Below are positions 22,211-32,759 of a stretch of 64,000 nucleotides of DNA, piece after piece (position 1 is the stretch's first letter; each line of letters begins with the position of its first letter). Location of the stretch: assembly GCA_047967505.1 (NCBI GenBank), contig CM106539.1. One strand, 5' to 3'. This DNA is from Dipteris shenzhenensis. Lineage: Eukaryota > Polypodiophyta > Polypodiopsida > Gleicheniales. Both the position numbers and the translations under genes were made by a program. Under the pieces are notes generated by a model, which was not told where the DNA came from, did not search any database, and saw only the letters and a list, made by a program, of their open reading frames with translations.

Positions 22211-24100
22211 TGTCCCCGCATTTGATAGCCATCCCATGTCATTACGATTACAGGTAAATAAATTATGAACAAACCACAACCAAAGAATTTCATAAGACCA
22301 ACAAAGATGTCCTTGTAGTGGGGAAGAATGGCAGTAGTGCCATTCTCAATGTGGGATTGTGGAGAATGGCACTGGTGCCGTTTTCCATGTGAGTCTGGCT
22401 TTCCTATGGACATTGGCACTAGTGCCAATCTCCATGTGGGTTTATGGAGAATGGCACCAGTGCCATTCTCCCCAAACCCACATAGAGAAATGGCACTAAT
22501 GCTAATCCCCTAGTGGGTTATTGAAGAATGGCATTGGTGCCAATCTCCAGAATCCATGAATGAGTCTATACAATTTTTTTGTGAAACTATTAATTATTTC
22601 CCTAAAATTATTCTCTAAAGCATGACTTCTTTCCACCATCATCATGACCTTGTCCCTACATCTGCCCCTCTCATTGCGATTAAAAGAAATTAATTATGAA
22701 CAAGCCATATCGAAAGAATTTCATAAGACCAACAAATATGTCCTTGTAGTGGGGAAGAATGGCACCACTGCCATTCTCCATGTGCGATTGTGGAGGATGG
22801 CATTGGTGCCATTTTCCATGTGAGTCTATCTTTCCTATGGAGAATGGCACCAGTGCCATTCTCCATGTGGGATTGTGCAAAATTTCATAAGACCAACAAA
22901 GACATCCTTGTAGTTTGAGACAATGGCACCATTGCCATTCTCCATGTGGTATTATGGAGAATGGCACTAGTGCCATTCTCCAGATGATTATGGCTTTCCT
23001 ATGTACATTGGCACTAGTGCAGATCTCCATGTGGGTTTATGGAGAATGGCACTAATGCCATTCTCCCCAAACCCACATAGAGAAATGGCACTGATGCCAT
23101 TCCCCTAGTAGGTTCTAGAGAATGGCATTGGTGCCAATCTCCAAGATCCATGAATGAGTCCCTAAAATTTTGGTAATTTGATAAAACTTTTTTTAAAGCA
23201 TGAATGATTTCCACCATCATCATGACCTTGTCACCACATTTAATAGCCAACCCCTCTCATTACAATTATAGGATGTTAATTATGAACAAACTACAACCAA
23301 AGAATTTCATAAGACCAACAAAGATGTCATTGTGGCGGGGGAGAATGGCACCGGTGCCATTCTCCATGTGGGATTGTGGAGAATGGCACTCCAAGTGAGT
23401 CTGGCACTAGTACCATTCTCCATGTGGGATTGCGGAGAATGGCACCAGTGCCATTCTACATGTGAGTCTGGCTTTCCTATGGAGAATGGAATGAGTGCCA
23501 TTCTCCATGTGGGATTGTGGAGAATGGCACTGGTGCCATTCTCCATGTGAGTTTTGCTTCCTATGGGGAATGGAACCAGTGCCATTCTCCATGTGGGATT
23601 GTGGAGAATGGCACTGGTGCCATTCTCCATGTGAGTCGAGCCTTCCTTTGGAGAATGGCACCAGTACCATTCTCCATGTGGGATTGTGCAGAATTTCATA
23701 AGATCAACAAAGATGTCCCTGAAGTGGGGGAGACATGTGGGATTGTGCAAAATTTCATAAGATCAACAAAGATGTCCCTGAAGTGGGGGAGAATGGCACC
23801 ATTGCCATTCTCCATGTAGGATTGTGGAGAATGGCACCGGTGCCATTCTCCATATGAGTCTAGCTTTCCTATGTACAATTGCACTAGTGCTGATCTCCAT
23901 GTGGGTTTATGGAAATTGGCACCTGTGCCATTCTCCCCAAACCCACATAGAGAAATGGTAGTGATGCCAATACCCTCGTGGGTTTTTGGAGAATGGCACT
24001 AGTGCCAATCTCCAGAATCTATGAATGAGTCCCTAAAAATTTTAGTATTTTGATAGAACTTTTTTCTAAAGCATGAATTATTTCCACCATCATCATGACC
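22186..24100. repeat. Tandem array: exon-like segment plus GAGAATGGCAC/GTGCCATTCTC palindromes
   Basis: Four units begin with a near-identical CACCATCATCATGACCTTG block (about 22195, 22640, 23213, 24090), which on the minus strand encodes the first residues of the copy B transposase (KCGDKVMMMV). A TTCATAAGACCAACAAAGATGTC block follows. Then come roughly 30 palindromes of the form GAGAATGGCACYRGTGCCATTCTC, counted by eye, each about 24 bp and separated by about 10 to 40 bp. The array lies immediately upstream of the transposase pseudogene, in promoter or first-intron position. Confidence 0.85.
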
Positions 24101-24144
24101 TTGCATTTCTTTGTGTGTAGGTATTATTTGTTGGTAAGAATTTC

Positions 24145-24147
<3 letters not shown>

Positions 24148-24194
<47 letters not shown>
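24148..24194. repeat. TA/GA microsatellite
   Basis: (TA)n followed directly by (GA)n at the right side of copy B. Confidence 0.9.
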
Positions 24195-24419
24195 GGCCAC
24201 CCCTCCTTTAATGTAAGTTTCTCTTTAATCTTCTACATAATCAGATTTTTACATTGCATGTGATATTTCATTAATTACTTGCATAGTTTGGATACTCTAA
24301 TTTCTATGAGATATACATTGTGAGAATGAGGATGAGGGTTTTGATCAAGAATTTTGGAACGGTTAGGTTTTATCGTGACATGGATATCAATATCATTGAC
24401 ATGGTGAGCTAGTGTAATC

Positions 24420-24636
24420 ATGGTCAATAACCTAATATCCCTTTAGTGGGTTGTCTTATGATCAAATCATCAACGTATAAAATCATCATTTATTTCTTGG
24501 GCCCCTTTGAATGAAGATTCATGTTTACATCTTATGCACTCTATATCAAGATGATTCTTGATAGATGTTTACATCTTATGCACTCTATATCAAGATGATT
24601 CTTCCAAAGGAGTCATAGATCCATTGGTATGATGCT
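24420..24636 (-). pseudogene. Old copia reverse transcriptase fragment, left half
   Basis: On the minus strand the LKQAS-like start (24636) is followed by a W-x-x-x-F segment and, at 24477-24466, the YVDD active site in an LYVDDLII context. A 39-bp block is duplicated with a 44-bp period (24521-24559 and 24565-24603). Frameshifts are present. The gene was split by the insertion of the copia element at 24642-46604; its other half is at 46610-46900. Confidence 0.75.
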
Positions 24637-24641
24637 CAAGG
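24637..24641. other. Target site duplication, left (CAAGG)
   Basis: CAAGG directly precedes the 5' LTR and is repeated at 46605-46609 directly after the 3' LTR, the 5-bp duplication expected of a copia integrase. Confidence 0.9.
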
Positions 24642-24898
24642 TGTTGAGAGTTCACGCTCAACATCATGTGATCATGTGTGCATAGCTCCATCACGTGATC
24701 ATATGTGCATAGCACTGACCTTATAGAGTGCTATAAAGGAAAGGGTTAGATTCCCTAACCCTAACCCTAAAAGGGTTTGTATATATTCTATTTTTTCAAC
24801 TACATCTAGTGTACAGTTAGTCATTTGTGGTGTGCTCTCTAGCTATGCCCTCTCTCCTCATTTCCACTCTTCTCCTCTCCCCTCTTCATATTTTGTCA
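24642..24898 (+). repeat. 5' LTR of copia element 2
   Basis: 257 bp, TGTTGAGAG to TTTTGTCA. A TATA-like CTATAAAG at 24731 is followed 15 bp later by CCCTAACCCTAACCCTAA (24753-24770), a telomere-like or telo-box repeat, within an inverted AAGGGTTAG...CTAACCC context. The primer site TGGTATCAGAGC is at 24899-24910. Confidence 0.92.
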
Positions 24899-24910
24899 TG
24901 GTATCAGAGC

Positions 24911-26267
24911 TTCCTTGTCTTCCGCTGAGACATTGAGATTCTTGAGAGTGCGAGAGAGATTGTGAGATTGAGAGTTCTCTTGAGTGATTGTGAGGTCCTT
25001 CCCTTCACTTCCGTTGAGAGAAATTTCCATCCATTGAGAGAAATTTCCATCCATTGAGAGGAAATTTCTGTCCATTATTCTTTCTTTGAGTGCTTCTTGA
25101 GAGATCTAGTGATTGAGAGAGAGAATTGTGAGAGGAAATTTCCATCCATTGAGAGGAAATTTCCATCCATTATTCTTTCTTTGAGTGCTTCTTGAGAGAT
25201 CTAGTGATTGAGAGAGAGAATTGTGAATTCCTTTGCATTCATTTCTGTGTGAGAATTCCGTTCATTCTTATTGTGAGAAAGAGGCTAAGCATTGAGAGAG
25301 ATAGAGAGATCTATTCTCTACAACAATCTCGGAGAGGAGGTTTCTTTGAGAGATAAGTTTCTTCTTGAGAGTGTTCTATTGTGAAAGAGTTCTCCATTGA
25401 GCTCTAGTGTGAAAGAGTTCTACTTCATCGAGCTCTAGCTACGTTCCAACAACTCCCAATCAACTCTGTTCCAATACTGGGCTTCACCTAAGGCTTCAAC
25501 ATATCCAGCCAGATGACAACTGCAGCACTTCGAAGCCACATCATCTTTAACAGCCGCTTCGTGCACTAGCAAGCACAACTCTGCCCTCTCCATCAAAGGC
25601 CGGCGTAGCCCACCGAATGGCTACCATTAGCTCTCATAGCGCAGCCCACCGAATGGCTGCCATTAGCCATTGCCCACCGAATGGCTGCCATTAGCTCTCA
25701 TAGCGCAGCTCCAAAAAGGCCAGTGCTCCTTCACGGACTGCTCACTAGTGAGCAGCCTCTTTTACGATAGCCCACAGCAAGGTAGCTCAACAGATTGCCA
25801 TCAGCCTACGGCTCCTTCTACAGCCAATCGACGGATGACCTCCGAACGGGGTCCCGGCTCCTGCTCACGGGCTATAGCCTCCGACGCTTCCATCGACTAG
25901 CCACCAGCCCATCTAAAGCCTTCAAACGGTCATAACATCGAAGGTGAAGGAGATGGAGAGGACGACGAAGATGACCAGGATCCATCGAAACTTGACCTAG
26001 TAGTCGACGTAAGTTTTCTTGCGCTTGGGGCGGAGAGGCTGGCGAAGCTCGAATGGCCTCTCACTCTTCTAAGCTCTCAACTCATAGAACAGCAGCGGTG
26101 GCGGCTCTAAGATCTCTAAGCCTCACCTCCTTGTATTCAGTTGCTTCGCCAACGCGTTCTTTTACTTTGGATTGAGCATACTGTGCTCCTTGAAGCTCTC
26201 CATAGCGTGCGACTCCAAAGCTCCATCGATGGAGAAGACGACGAAATCCGAAAGATTTCGTCCAAAA
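24911..26267 (+). other. Copia element 2 leader, left part
   Basis: A 1.35-kb non-coding leader after the PBS. It contains a duplicated block (about 25030-25130 and 25130-25235) built of GAGAGGAAATTTCCATCCATT and TTCTTTGAGTGCTTCTTGAGAGATC. GAATGGCTGCCATTAGC-like units recur at 25615-25705. It is interrupted at 26268 by the terminal repeat of DNA element A. Confidence 0.6.
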
Positions 26268-26296
26268 ACACCATATTAGAGAATTTGGGAAAATCC
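26268..26296 (+). repeat. Terminal inverted repeat, left (element A)
   Basis: 29 bp matching the right end in inverse orientation with one mismatch (the fifth base, C here and T there). Confidence 0.8.
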
Positions 26297-26836
26297 TGAT
26301 AATTTGGGAACTTTTGAGGGGTTGTAATTATGTAACATTCAATGTTTTTCATTGATTTTTCCCATAGATTTGGGAGTCCATCCAAATCTTGCAAATGTGC
26401 ATGGTTTGCATCAACATAAATAAAATGTCAAATGTTGAGGTTTCGACCAATGCATGGTATTTTTTGATGGGTTGCACTCCATTGACTTTCTCCCTGGATT
26501 TGGCCGTGTATATGAAATTCACAATTTGGAGTGTGCCTGTTCTGCATTAGCCGAGAAAAAAACATCATATGTTTGAGTTTAATGAAGCATTTTTTGCCTC
26601 TTCTCAAAAATAGGTGGTGTTCAAAAACACCATTTTAGTTTAGTTGGAGAAAAAGTAAGAATGCAACACTAGTCCTTGATATTTTGTCGAGTGTGCAAAA
26701 CTTGCAACCACAAAGCAATGGTCTGCAAAAAAAAAGATAAAGAAAAAAGATCAATGTCATACCTTCCAAATATTTGTCAGTATTCAAATAAATTATTGTT
26801 GTGCAAGGAAAAAAAAGTCATGCTTTTCAAGTACCT

Positions 26837-29800
26837 TCACTCCATTGTGGAGTCAGCATCAGAGTCAGAATTTGTTCTATGAGCCAAATTGGATAAAGCT
26901 CGCTTGCGTGCAATGGTTGGTATCTTCACCTTGATGGGGAGGTTGCTGCTCTTCGAGGAAACCTTCTTTGAGAGGTTACATTTTGGAACCCATGACCATA
27001 CAATAGCATCAACAGATTCCCAACGTGGAAAATCACCTTTATTGCACATCCAAATCTTGTTCCAACAATCTGCATACACCTCCTCAATTTCTGCATTGTG
27101 TCTTTTGCATATAGGTGCCCAATATTGTATGAAAACCTTCTTGAAATTTTTAGATTTATTATCCTTCTGTACATCAGTTTGAGCAATGCCTAGCCAAATT
27201 GGGTAAATTTTTTCTGCTGGTCGAACCAAAAGAAAGTGTCCTTTTTGTACATCAACCATTGGATCAAATGATTGTTTTGGCTTTTTCCTTTGAGGTCCAC
27301 AGTAATGATCATTCAACTCTTCAATTCCTTGAAACTCATCGTTTTCATTATCAAATACTTGCACACAATCAATATGTTGCGTCTTTGGCCAAAATCTCTC
27401 GTACATGCCCTCTACACTATTGTTTGGTTTATCAAGCTCATCAATCATGTTCTTCCAGTACTTCACTACTGGCTTGTAAAACTTTGTGAAAGATGCATCT
27501 GGACCTTGCAGGTGTGCCCATTTTTCCCAAAAGCGTACATACTCCTTGATACCAACTATCACATCTAAGTGATCCTTCACATACTTGAACATGGTTACAT
27601 AAGGCGGCTCTCCACTTGGTAGCATTGGATGACCATCCGGATGTCTCTTCCACAACTCAATGCCACCTTCACTTGGTTGCCAATCTAATGATCGTGGATG
27701 CACTTTATATTGCATGATAGGAACTTCATTTCGCATAAAGAACCGAAATTGGAGAGGCTTTGAGTGTCCCACTAAAGAATCTTTTCCATCGCATAGGCAT
27801 CCATCAACATAGCTCTTGAAATCAGGGACTTCCGTTACCAAAAATGGCGTTGGAGAAGACTCCTCACATTGTCTAAAAGTATCCATGAGATGTGCAAATG
27901 TCAATGTTTGGCTAGTTCTTAACCTCTCTGAAAACCTGCTAAACATTGCATCAATATCCTCATGTGTATGCCCAACCATCAAGAATCCCAATTGAATTGA
28001 CTTGAAAATCCCTCGAGCAACAAGTAATGATAGGTATGCAAACAAGTACCTATTCTTGTTTTCAGAACCACAATTATCCAACTGCAACAATAGGTGTTCG
28101 GGTAGTTTCTTATAAGGATTTTCTTGATGGGAACTTCCAAGTCCAAGGTCTTTTAATGTTCCACCCACTGCTCCAAGATGAAGTTGTTGCTTGCCATTAG
28201 AAACATAGTGAGAATCCAATGCTTCTCTTGAGGTTAGTGCATTTAGCAGAGCATTGTCAGACCTTGGCATCCCATCATGTACTAAATCTCCAAGTGCATG
28301 GTTATCAAATCTTTCAAGATTTCTCAAACACAAAGCCAATGAACCAATCGTGAAGTTAGGATCCGACGGCCACAAGGATAAAGAAAAGTGACCATAACGT
28401 CCTTGACCATGTCCATGTGTTATCATGCCAGTCAAAGCCACTGGGAGCTGAAAGGACTTGTCTGTGTCCTTTGAACGATTGCGTAATCTAGGGATGGCTG
28501 TCTTCTTTTGGTCCATCTTATCATGGATAATGCACAAGTATGTCTGAGGATACATTTCAGAAAATCTGCGCCAAGTGTAGTACACATTTCTACAACTTTT
28601 TTGTTGTAACATGTGTTTTCTTCTATCTTCCATCAACTTATTACGTTCATTTTGGCATTTTGTCGCTGCAAGCTGAGCCTTGATTGCACTACATAAACCA
28701 CACTTAGAGAATTCACTTGTTTTTGACAAAGTTACATGCTTGAATTCAGAGTTCCATATGCGGTTGAATGTGGAAGTTGACATCTCTTTACAACCCAAAC
28801 TATGCTTTAATTGCATGTTAACTTCATAGAGAATATCAACCTGCTTGTATACATCCGGTATCACCAACTGTGTTTCCCTTGATCCATCCTGAAGTGTTCT
28901 ACTTTTGTGTGGCATACGCTCAGAATTGTTATCCACAAAATCTTGGATTATGGCTCTACCCAGTTCTGTGTGGTCCCAACCTCTCCGCACGATTCCTTTA
29001 TTACCATGTATGCACCTTCGTATACCAATTTCAAATTGCTCCCTGTATCGATAAAATGTTGTTTTTGGAATACCATGCATTTCATACCATGCTCTACAAC
29101 AAACTTGAATACCATTCAATGAAAAGACATATTTGAACAGCCCATTGTCATCTTTTCTACAAGCAACCCCAAGAGTGTCATATACATAATTGGTGCGAGC
29201 CTCCAAACTTTGGCCCCAATACTCTATGCGTAATTTGGATATCATTTGACGATCGGCAAATTGACAACAATTTTGTTTACAACAATCAATCATAGATACT
29301 TTTATGACTGCATCCCTTGTGAGTCTAGATGATGCTAATGGCATGCCATGTTTTTTAGCTTTTCTCTTTATCATGCAGTAACGCCTCTTTTTTGTGGATT
29401 TTTCCATTGGGTCCTCATCTTCCATGTGCTTTTTCCCAGAACCACTTGAAGAATTCATGGTGTCATCGATTCTTAATGAAGTTCCATCTAAAAAGGTTAT
29501 TTGTGCAATGGGCCATTTTATTAAGTGGATGGTATCGATGCCTGATACATCATTATGATACTTTTCAATTCCCACACCTAGATTACCTTCACCAAGCATC
29601 TCAAAATTTATAGGTTCAAATGGGTAGACATACAAAACAACACCCTCTGCAATGCTCTTGGTTTTTTGCTCATCCCATATTAAGACTTTCTTGTCCTTCC
29701 ATGATTCTCGAATGGAAAACTCATCATATTCACATAGAGGTTCAACGTCAATGGTATCTAATGTTATATCATTCATTGGTACAATAGCTCCATTGACATT

Positions 29801-30070
29801 GTCCACACAACTCATTGATCGTGCTTTCCAACGAACAACACTACCCAAAGCCTCATAGACTAAGAATGCATCCATTGTAGGAAATGGAAGAAGTGCACTT
29901 TCATCCATACAAATATCGATCGCCACTGATACATTGTTTTCTCCCAAGGGCACACCTTGGCACATGTCATCATGTGATGTAGAGAATATTGTCCCAATGG
30001 CAACAATCTTTCCACTGACAAGCAAGTTGACTTTAACCCCCACTTTCAATGTGGCACCTGCATAGTACAT
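26837..30070 (-). CDS. DUF7869 family transposase-like protein (element A), intact frame
   Basis: A single 1077-codon frame. Two Cys-rich segments (CCKQNCC near residue 260, KCGLCSAIK near 458) suggest zinc binding. Three motifs look like an RNase H-fold DDE/D catalytic set: IIHDKMDQ near 515, LQLDNCGSENKNR near 663 and GHTHEDIDAMFSR near 700. The last two are the hallmark of DUF7869 proteins. A C-terminal segment (KGHFLLVRPAEKIYPIWLGI, about 938-960) resembles BAH or SH3-like reader domains, followed by a basic tail. The ATG at 30070 lies 12 bases upstream of a possible splice acceptor (ATGCAG/GTGCC), so the true start may be in an upstream exon beyond the palindrome array. The transposase role is inferred, not shown. 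Best-preserved of three copies in the window. Confidence 0.8.
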   Translation of the reverse strand: MYYAGATLKVGVKVNLLVSGKIVAIGTIFSTSHDDMCQGVPLGENNVSVAIDICMDESALLPFPTMDAFLVYEALGSVVRWKARSMSCVDNVNGAIVPMNDITLDTIDVEPLCEYDEFSIRESWKDKKVLIWDEQKTKSIAEGVVLYVYPFEPINFEMLGEGNLGVGIEKYHNDVSGIDTIHLIKWPIAQITFLDGTSLRIDDTMNSSSGSGKKHMEDEDPMEKSTKKRRYCMIKRKAKKHGMPLASSRLTRDAVIKVSMIDCCKQNCCQFADRQMISKLRIEYWGQSLEARTNYVYDTLGVACRKDDNGLFKYVFSLNGIQVCCRAWYEMHGIPKTTFYRYREQFEIGIRRCIHGNKGIVRRGWDHTELGRAIIQDFVDNNSERMPHKSRTLQDGSRETQLVIPDVYKQVDILYEVNMQLKHSLGCKEMSTSTFNRIWNSEFKHVTLSKTSEFSKCGLCSAIKAQLAATKCQNERNKLMEDRRKHMLQQKSCRNVYYTWRRFSEMYPQTYLCIIHDKMDQKKTAIPRLRNRSKDTDKSFQLPVALTGMITHGHGQGRYGHFSLSLWPSDPNFTIGSLALCLRNLERFDNHALGDLVHDGMPRSDNALLNALTSREALDSHYVSNGKQQLHLGAVGGTLKDLGLGSSHQENPYKKLPEHLLLQLDNCGSENKNRYLFAYLSLLVARGIFKSIQLGFLMVGHTHEDIDAMFSRFSERLRTSQTLTFAHLMDTFRQCEESSPTPFLVTEVPDFKSYVDGCLCDGKDSLVGHSKPLQFRFFMRNEVPIMQYKVHPRSLDWQPSEGGIELWKRHPDGHPMLPSGEPPYVTMFKYVKDHLDVIVGIKEYVRFWEKWAHLQGPDASFTKFYKPVVKYWKNMIDELDKPNNSVEGMYERFWPKTQHIDCVQVFDNENDEFQGIEELNDHYCGPQRKKPKQSFDPMVDVQKGHFLLVRPAEKIYPIWLGIAQTDVQKDNKSKNFKKVFIQYWAPICKRHNAEIEEVYADCWNKIWMCNKGDFPRWESVDAIVWSWVPKCNLSKKVSSKSSNLPIKVKIPTIARKRALSNLAHRTNSDSDADSTME

Positions 30071-30116
30071 AGCATTTGTTATAGTTCAATATTGATATCT
30101 GATGGTGTGACTTAGG

Positions 30117-30900
30117 ATGAAAATGCTTTACAAGATTTCATTGCAAGACCAAATCTTCCTAAACCTTGGTGCTTTGAATTTTAGGCAGCAAAATTTGGCT
30201 ACATGGCCAAATCTTCACAAACCATGGTGCTTTGAAATGGAGATAGCAAGATTTGTCCACACAAAAAAATTTCCCGAGACGCTGGTGCTTTCAAGAAGCC
30301 ATCAAGATTTATCCACACATCCAAATCTACTTAGACCCCTTGGTGCTTTGAAAGAAGCCCACAAGATTTGGCCACATGGTCAAATCTCCGCAGACCCTGG
30401 TGCTTTGAAAGGAGCCAAAAAGATTTGGCCACATGGCCAAATCTCCTAAGACAGTAGTGCTTTGAAAGAAGCAATAAGATTTGGCCACGCGGCCAAATCT
30501 GCTCAGACCTTGGTGCTTTCAAAGAAGCTAGCAAGATTTGGATGCACGGCCAAATCCTTCGAGACCTTGGTGACTTCTTTCAAAGCACTGAGAAGATTTG
30601 TTTGTGGCGTTCTTTCAAACTTGGGGAGATTTGGTCATGTGGCCAAATCTTGTAGGCTTCTTTCAAAGCACTAGGGTATGGAGAGTTTTGGCCGTGCAAC
30701 CTCCTCTTGCATGCTTCTTTCAAATCACCAGGTTCTAGGAGATTTGGCCACAAAATCTTTCAAAGCATTAGGGTTTGGGAAGATTTTGCCGTGCTGCCAA
30801 ATGTTGCCAGCTTCTTTGAAATCACTAGGAAGATTTGGCCACATGGCCAAATCTTCTTTCAAATCACTAGGAAGATTTGGCCACATGAACAAATATTCAA
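30117..30900. repeat. Palindrome array upstream of the transposase-like gene (left arm)
   Basis: About a dozen copies of AGATTTGGCC-N4-GGCCAAATCT with spacers containing (T)GGTGCTTTGAAAGAAGC or its complement. Copies near 30480-30500 and 30835-30855 are almost perfect. The spacer orientation switches around 30570. It lies 50 bp upstream of the ATG of the transposase gene and mirrors the array at 32960-34080. Confidence 0.9.
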
Positions 30901-31060
30901 ACGTTAAATTTAAAAATTGAAAATCCAGATTTTAAAATTTAAAATTTAAAGTTCAAAATTCAAAATTCAAAATTTAAAATAAAAAATTCAAATTTCAAGT
31001 TTCAAGTTTCAAATTTTGAAATTCAAATCTAGAGATCCTACTTTCAAAAAAATCGTACAT
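30900..31060. repeat. AT-rich AAATTCAAAATTC block (left arm)
   Basis: Degenerate AAATTCAAAATTTAAAA repeats ending in a CCTACTTTCAAA block. The inverse arrangement occurs at 32760-32970, so the two blocks are arms of one imperfect inverted repeat. Confidence 0.75.
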
Positions 31061-32633
31061 GCTTTTCATGATTCACGCTATTACACTTTAAAATCATACT
31101 ATTACTGTAAAAGCAAACTAGAAAATCTAAAACTATTAAAAAACCAAAACTTTAAAAGGCAAAGCTAAACAAACCTTTTAAACCAAGCATAAAAAGTAAA
31201 CCTATGAGAAGGAATTGAATTCGTCTTCATGGGGGATCAAGTGCTAGGCTCACCTTGTTCTCTCCCTTCCTAGATCTCCAATGTGTACATAGGGTGGTTT
31301 GAGAGCTTTAGGACAACGTCTTAGATGGGGTAGTTCTTGGAAAACACTCCTCCACCCTTGCTTAGCTAATTGCAAGCCAAAAAGTTCAAAACTATGTCAA
31401 AATGAGAGGTCCCGGGAGGCTCCCCATCCCAGTTTTGTCCTAACAATGTGTACTTAACTATGTAGGTTTTAAAATTCCATTACCAATTCAACTCTCCATA
31501 GATTCCACACACAATAGTTGGATTAGAAAGAGGTCTTTTTTTTTTTTTTTTTTTTTTGCTCTACATGCTTTTGGGTGGATTGCTCCTTCCCCCCAAAACA
31601 GCTTTTTTGGGGGGATTCTTCCTTCTCCCCTATTTTTGGGTTCCTCTTCGTCGCTGCTCCTCCTCCTTCTCACCATTCGTCGTTCCTCGATGCTCCTCAT
31701 CCCTCCAAATCGTCGTTCCTCCTTCGCGCGTTTCGTCGCTGCTCATCGTCCCTCCGAATCTTCTCGTCTTCTCCTCGTCCCTCCGTCGTCTTCTCTCCCA
31801 CTGCTACTCCTCCTTCTCACGGTTCCTCTTCCGCTCATGCTCTGCTCTGCTCTCGCTCATGCTCCGCATTACTCCTCTCCGTCCCTCCACTCTCCTCGTC
31901 CCTCTGTCGTCTTCTCTCCCGCTGCTGCTCCTCCTTCTCACACAGTGCTTCAAATGGAGATTTCTCACACTACTGAAGTGTGAGAGAGAAGAGGAATGAG
32001 TGGAGCGATAAGTAGATCTTAACGCAGACAAAGAAGAACGAAGCAAAGGCCAAGTTCTTCACCGCTAACCTTTTTTTGTGGAGCACATCTAGACAAGAGG
32101 AATGAGCTCAGCGAATAAGAAGATCCTACCGGAAGAACGAAGCACAGGCGAAGTTCTTCAGCGCTAAAAATCGTGTTGGGGAATCGCTAGATGTGCCGAT
32201 AATGAGTGCCAAAGGAAAGATGGTACCAAGAAGGTAGAGAATGCGAAAGAAGTGATACAAGGGTACACAGTTCTTCCAAAAGAGCTACAACGAAAGATCT
32301 GTGCGACAATCCAACAAAAAGGAAAAGCAACGTGGGTGTACAATGTGCTTCAAATGCTTGAAGAGAGAAGTTTAAAGGTTGTCCTTCGTACATTTTCACC
32401 ACGTATCTTTTGACAAGTTGCTCTTCATACATTTAGGACTTATCTTTCCAGACTGAGCTGCAAATCGAAAGCGGACATTCGCTCCCCTCTGGTGCTCTTC
32501 TCTCCGTGCTTCTCTCCTTCGGCTCCTCTTCCGTTTGCCAGCAAGAAAGAAAACTCCTACAATTGCTAGAGCTACTCTCTCTACAGCTCCTACAATTGCT
32601 TGAAATCCAAATAGCACAAGCTCACGAACAACA
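31061..32633. promoter_or_regulatory. Central divergent promoter region of element A
   Basis: The unique centre between the mirrored arms. It holds a poly-T run (31535-31557), a pyrimidine-rich and locally CG-rich tract with CTCCTCCTTCTCAC units (31560-31990), and a duplicated AGGCGAAGTTCTTCA-GCGCTAA motif (about 32045-32070 and 32148-32166). No domain-bearing frame is visible; the long Ser/Pro-rich frames here follow from pyrimidine richness. It is placed to drive both divergent genes. Confidence 0.5.
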
Positions 32634-32653
32634 ATGGCTACTCAATCATCCAA
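32634..32653 (+). CDS. Predicted first coding exon of the ParB-like cargo gene
   Basis: A 20-nt exon starting ATGGCTACTCAATC and ending before GTAAGAAAAAG, a strong plant 5' splice site. Joined to the acceptor TTTTTTTACAG at 34201 it enters the downstream frame in phase, giving an N-terminus MATQSSK followed by KDTNVKK. The downstream frame has no ATG of its own near its start. The 1548-nt intron contains the whole right palindrome array. Prediction by eye; no transcript evidence. Confidence 0.5.
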
Positions 32654-32759
32654 GTAAGAAAAAGAAAGAAATCGAAAGTGTACCTAATTCTTGCATCTTC
32701 TCCATTTTTTCCATTTCGAAACACCACGATTTGAAAGAAAGAGTCTTGTAAAAGTAGGA

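Larger units (their letters stand above)
19661..24140. mobile_element. Decayed DUF7869-type DNA element (copy B)
   Basis: The left end reads AACACCATATTAGA and continues with AATTTGGGAATTTTG, closely matching the left terminus of copy A (26267 onward), although the first 14 bp can also be aligned to the flanking copia sequence. Inside are GGTGTT-N4-AACACC palindromes (19964-19979, 19987-20002), a transposase pseudogene on the minus strand (20285-22210) and an array of palindromes upstream of it. No right terminus was recognised before the copia RT fragment at about 24420, so the right boundary is a guess. Confidence 0.5.

Noticed and set aside
22328-23884. Many overlapping 60-150-codon frames with recurring WRMALVPFS and NGTGAILH words on both strands
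   Set aside because: They are readings of the 24-bp palindrome, which lacks stops in most frames. Repetition in both strands shows DNA repeat structure, not protein.
24753-24770. Interstitial telomere sequence
   Set aside because: Only about three repeats, present identically in both LTRs of one element, so it belongs to the LTR.
31556-31999. Three overlapping Ser/Leu/Pro-rich plus-strand frames
   Set aside because: A pyrimidine-rich tract opens all three frames. I treat it as promoter or 5' untranslated sequence.
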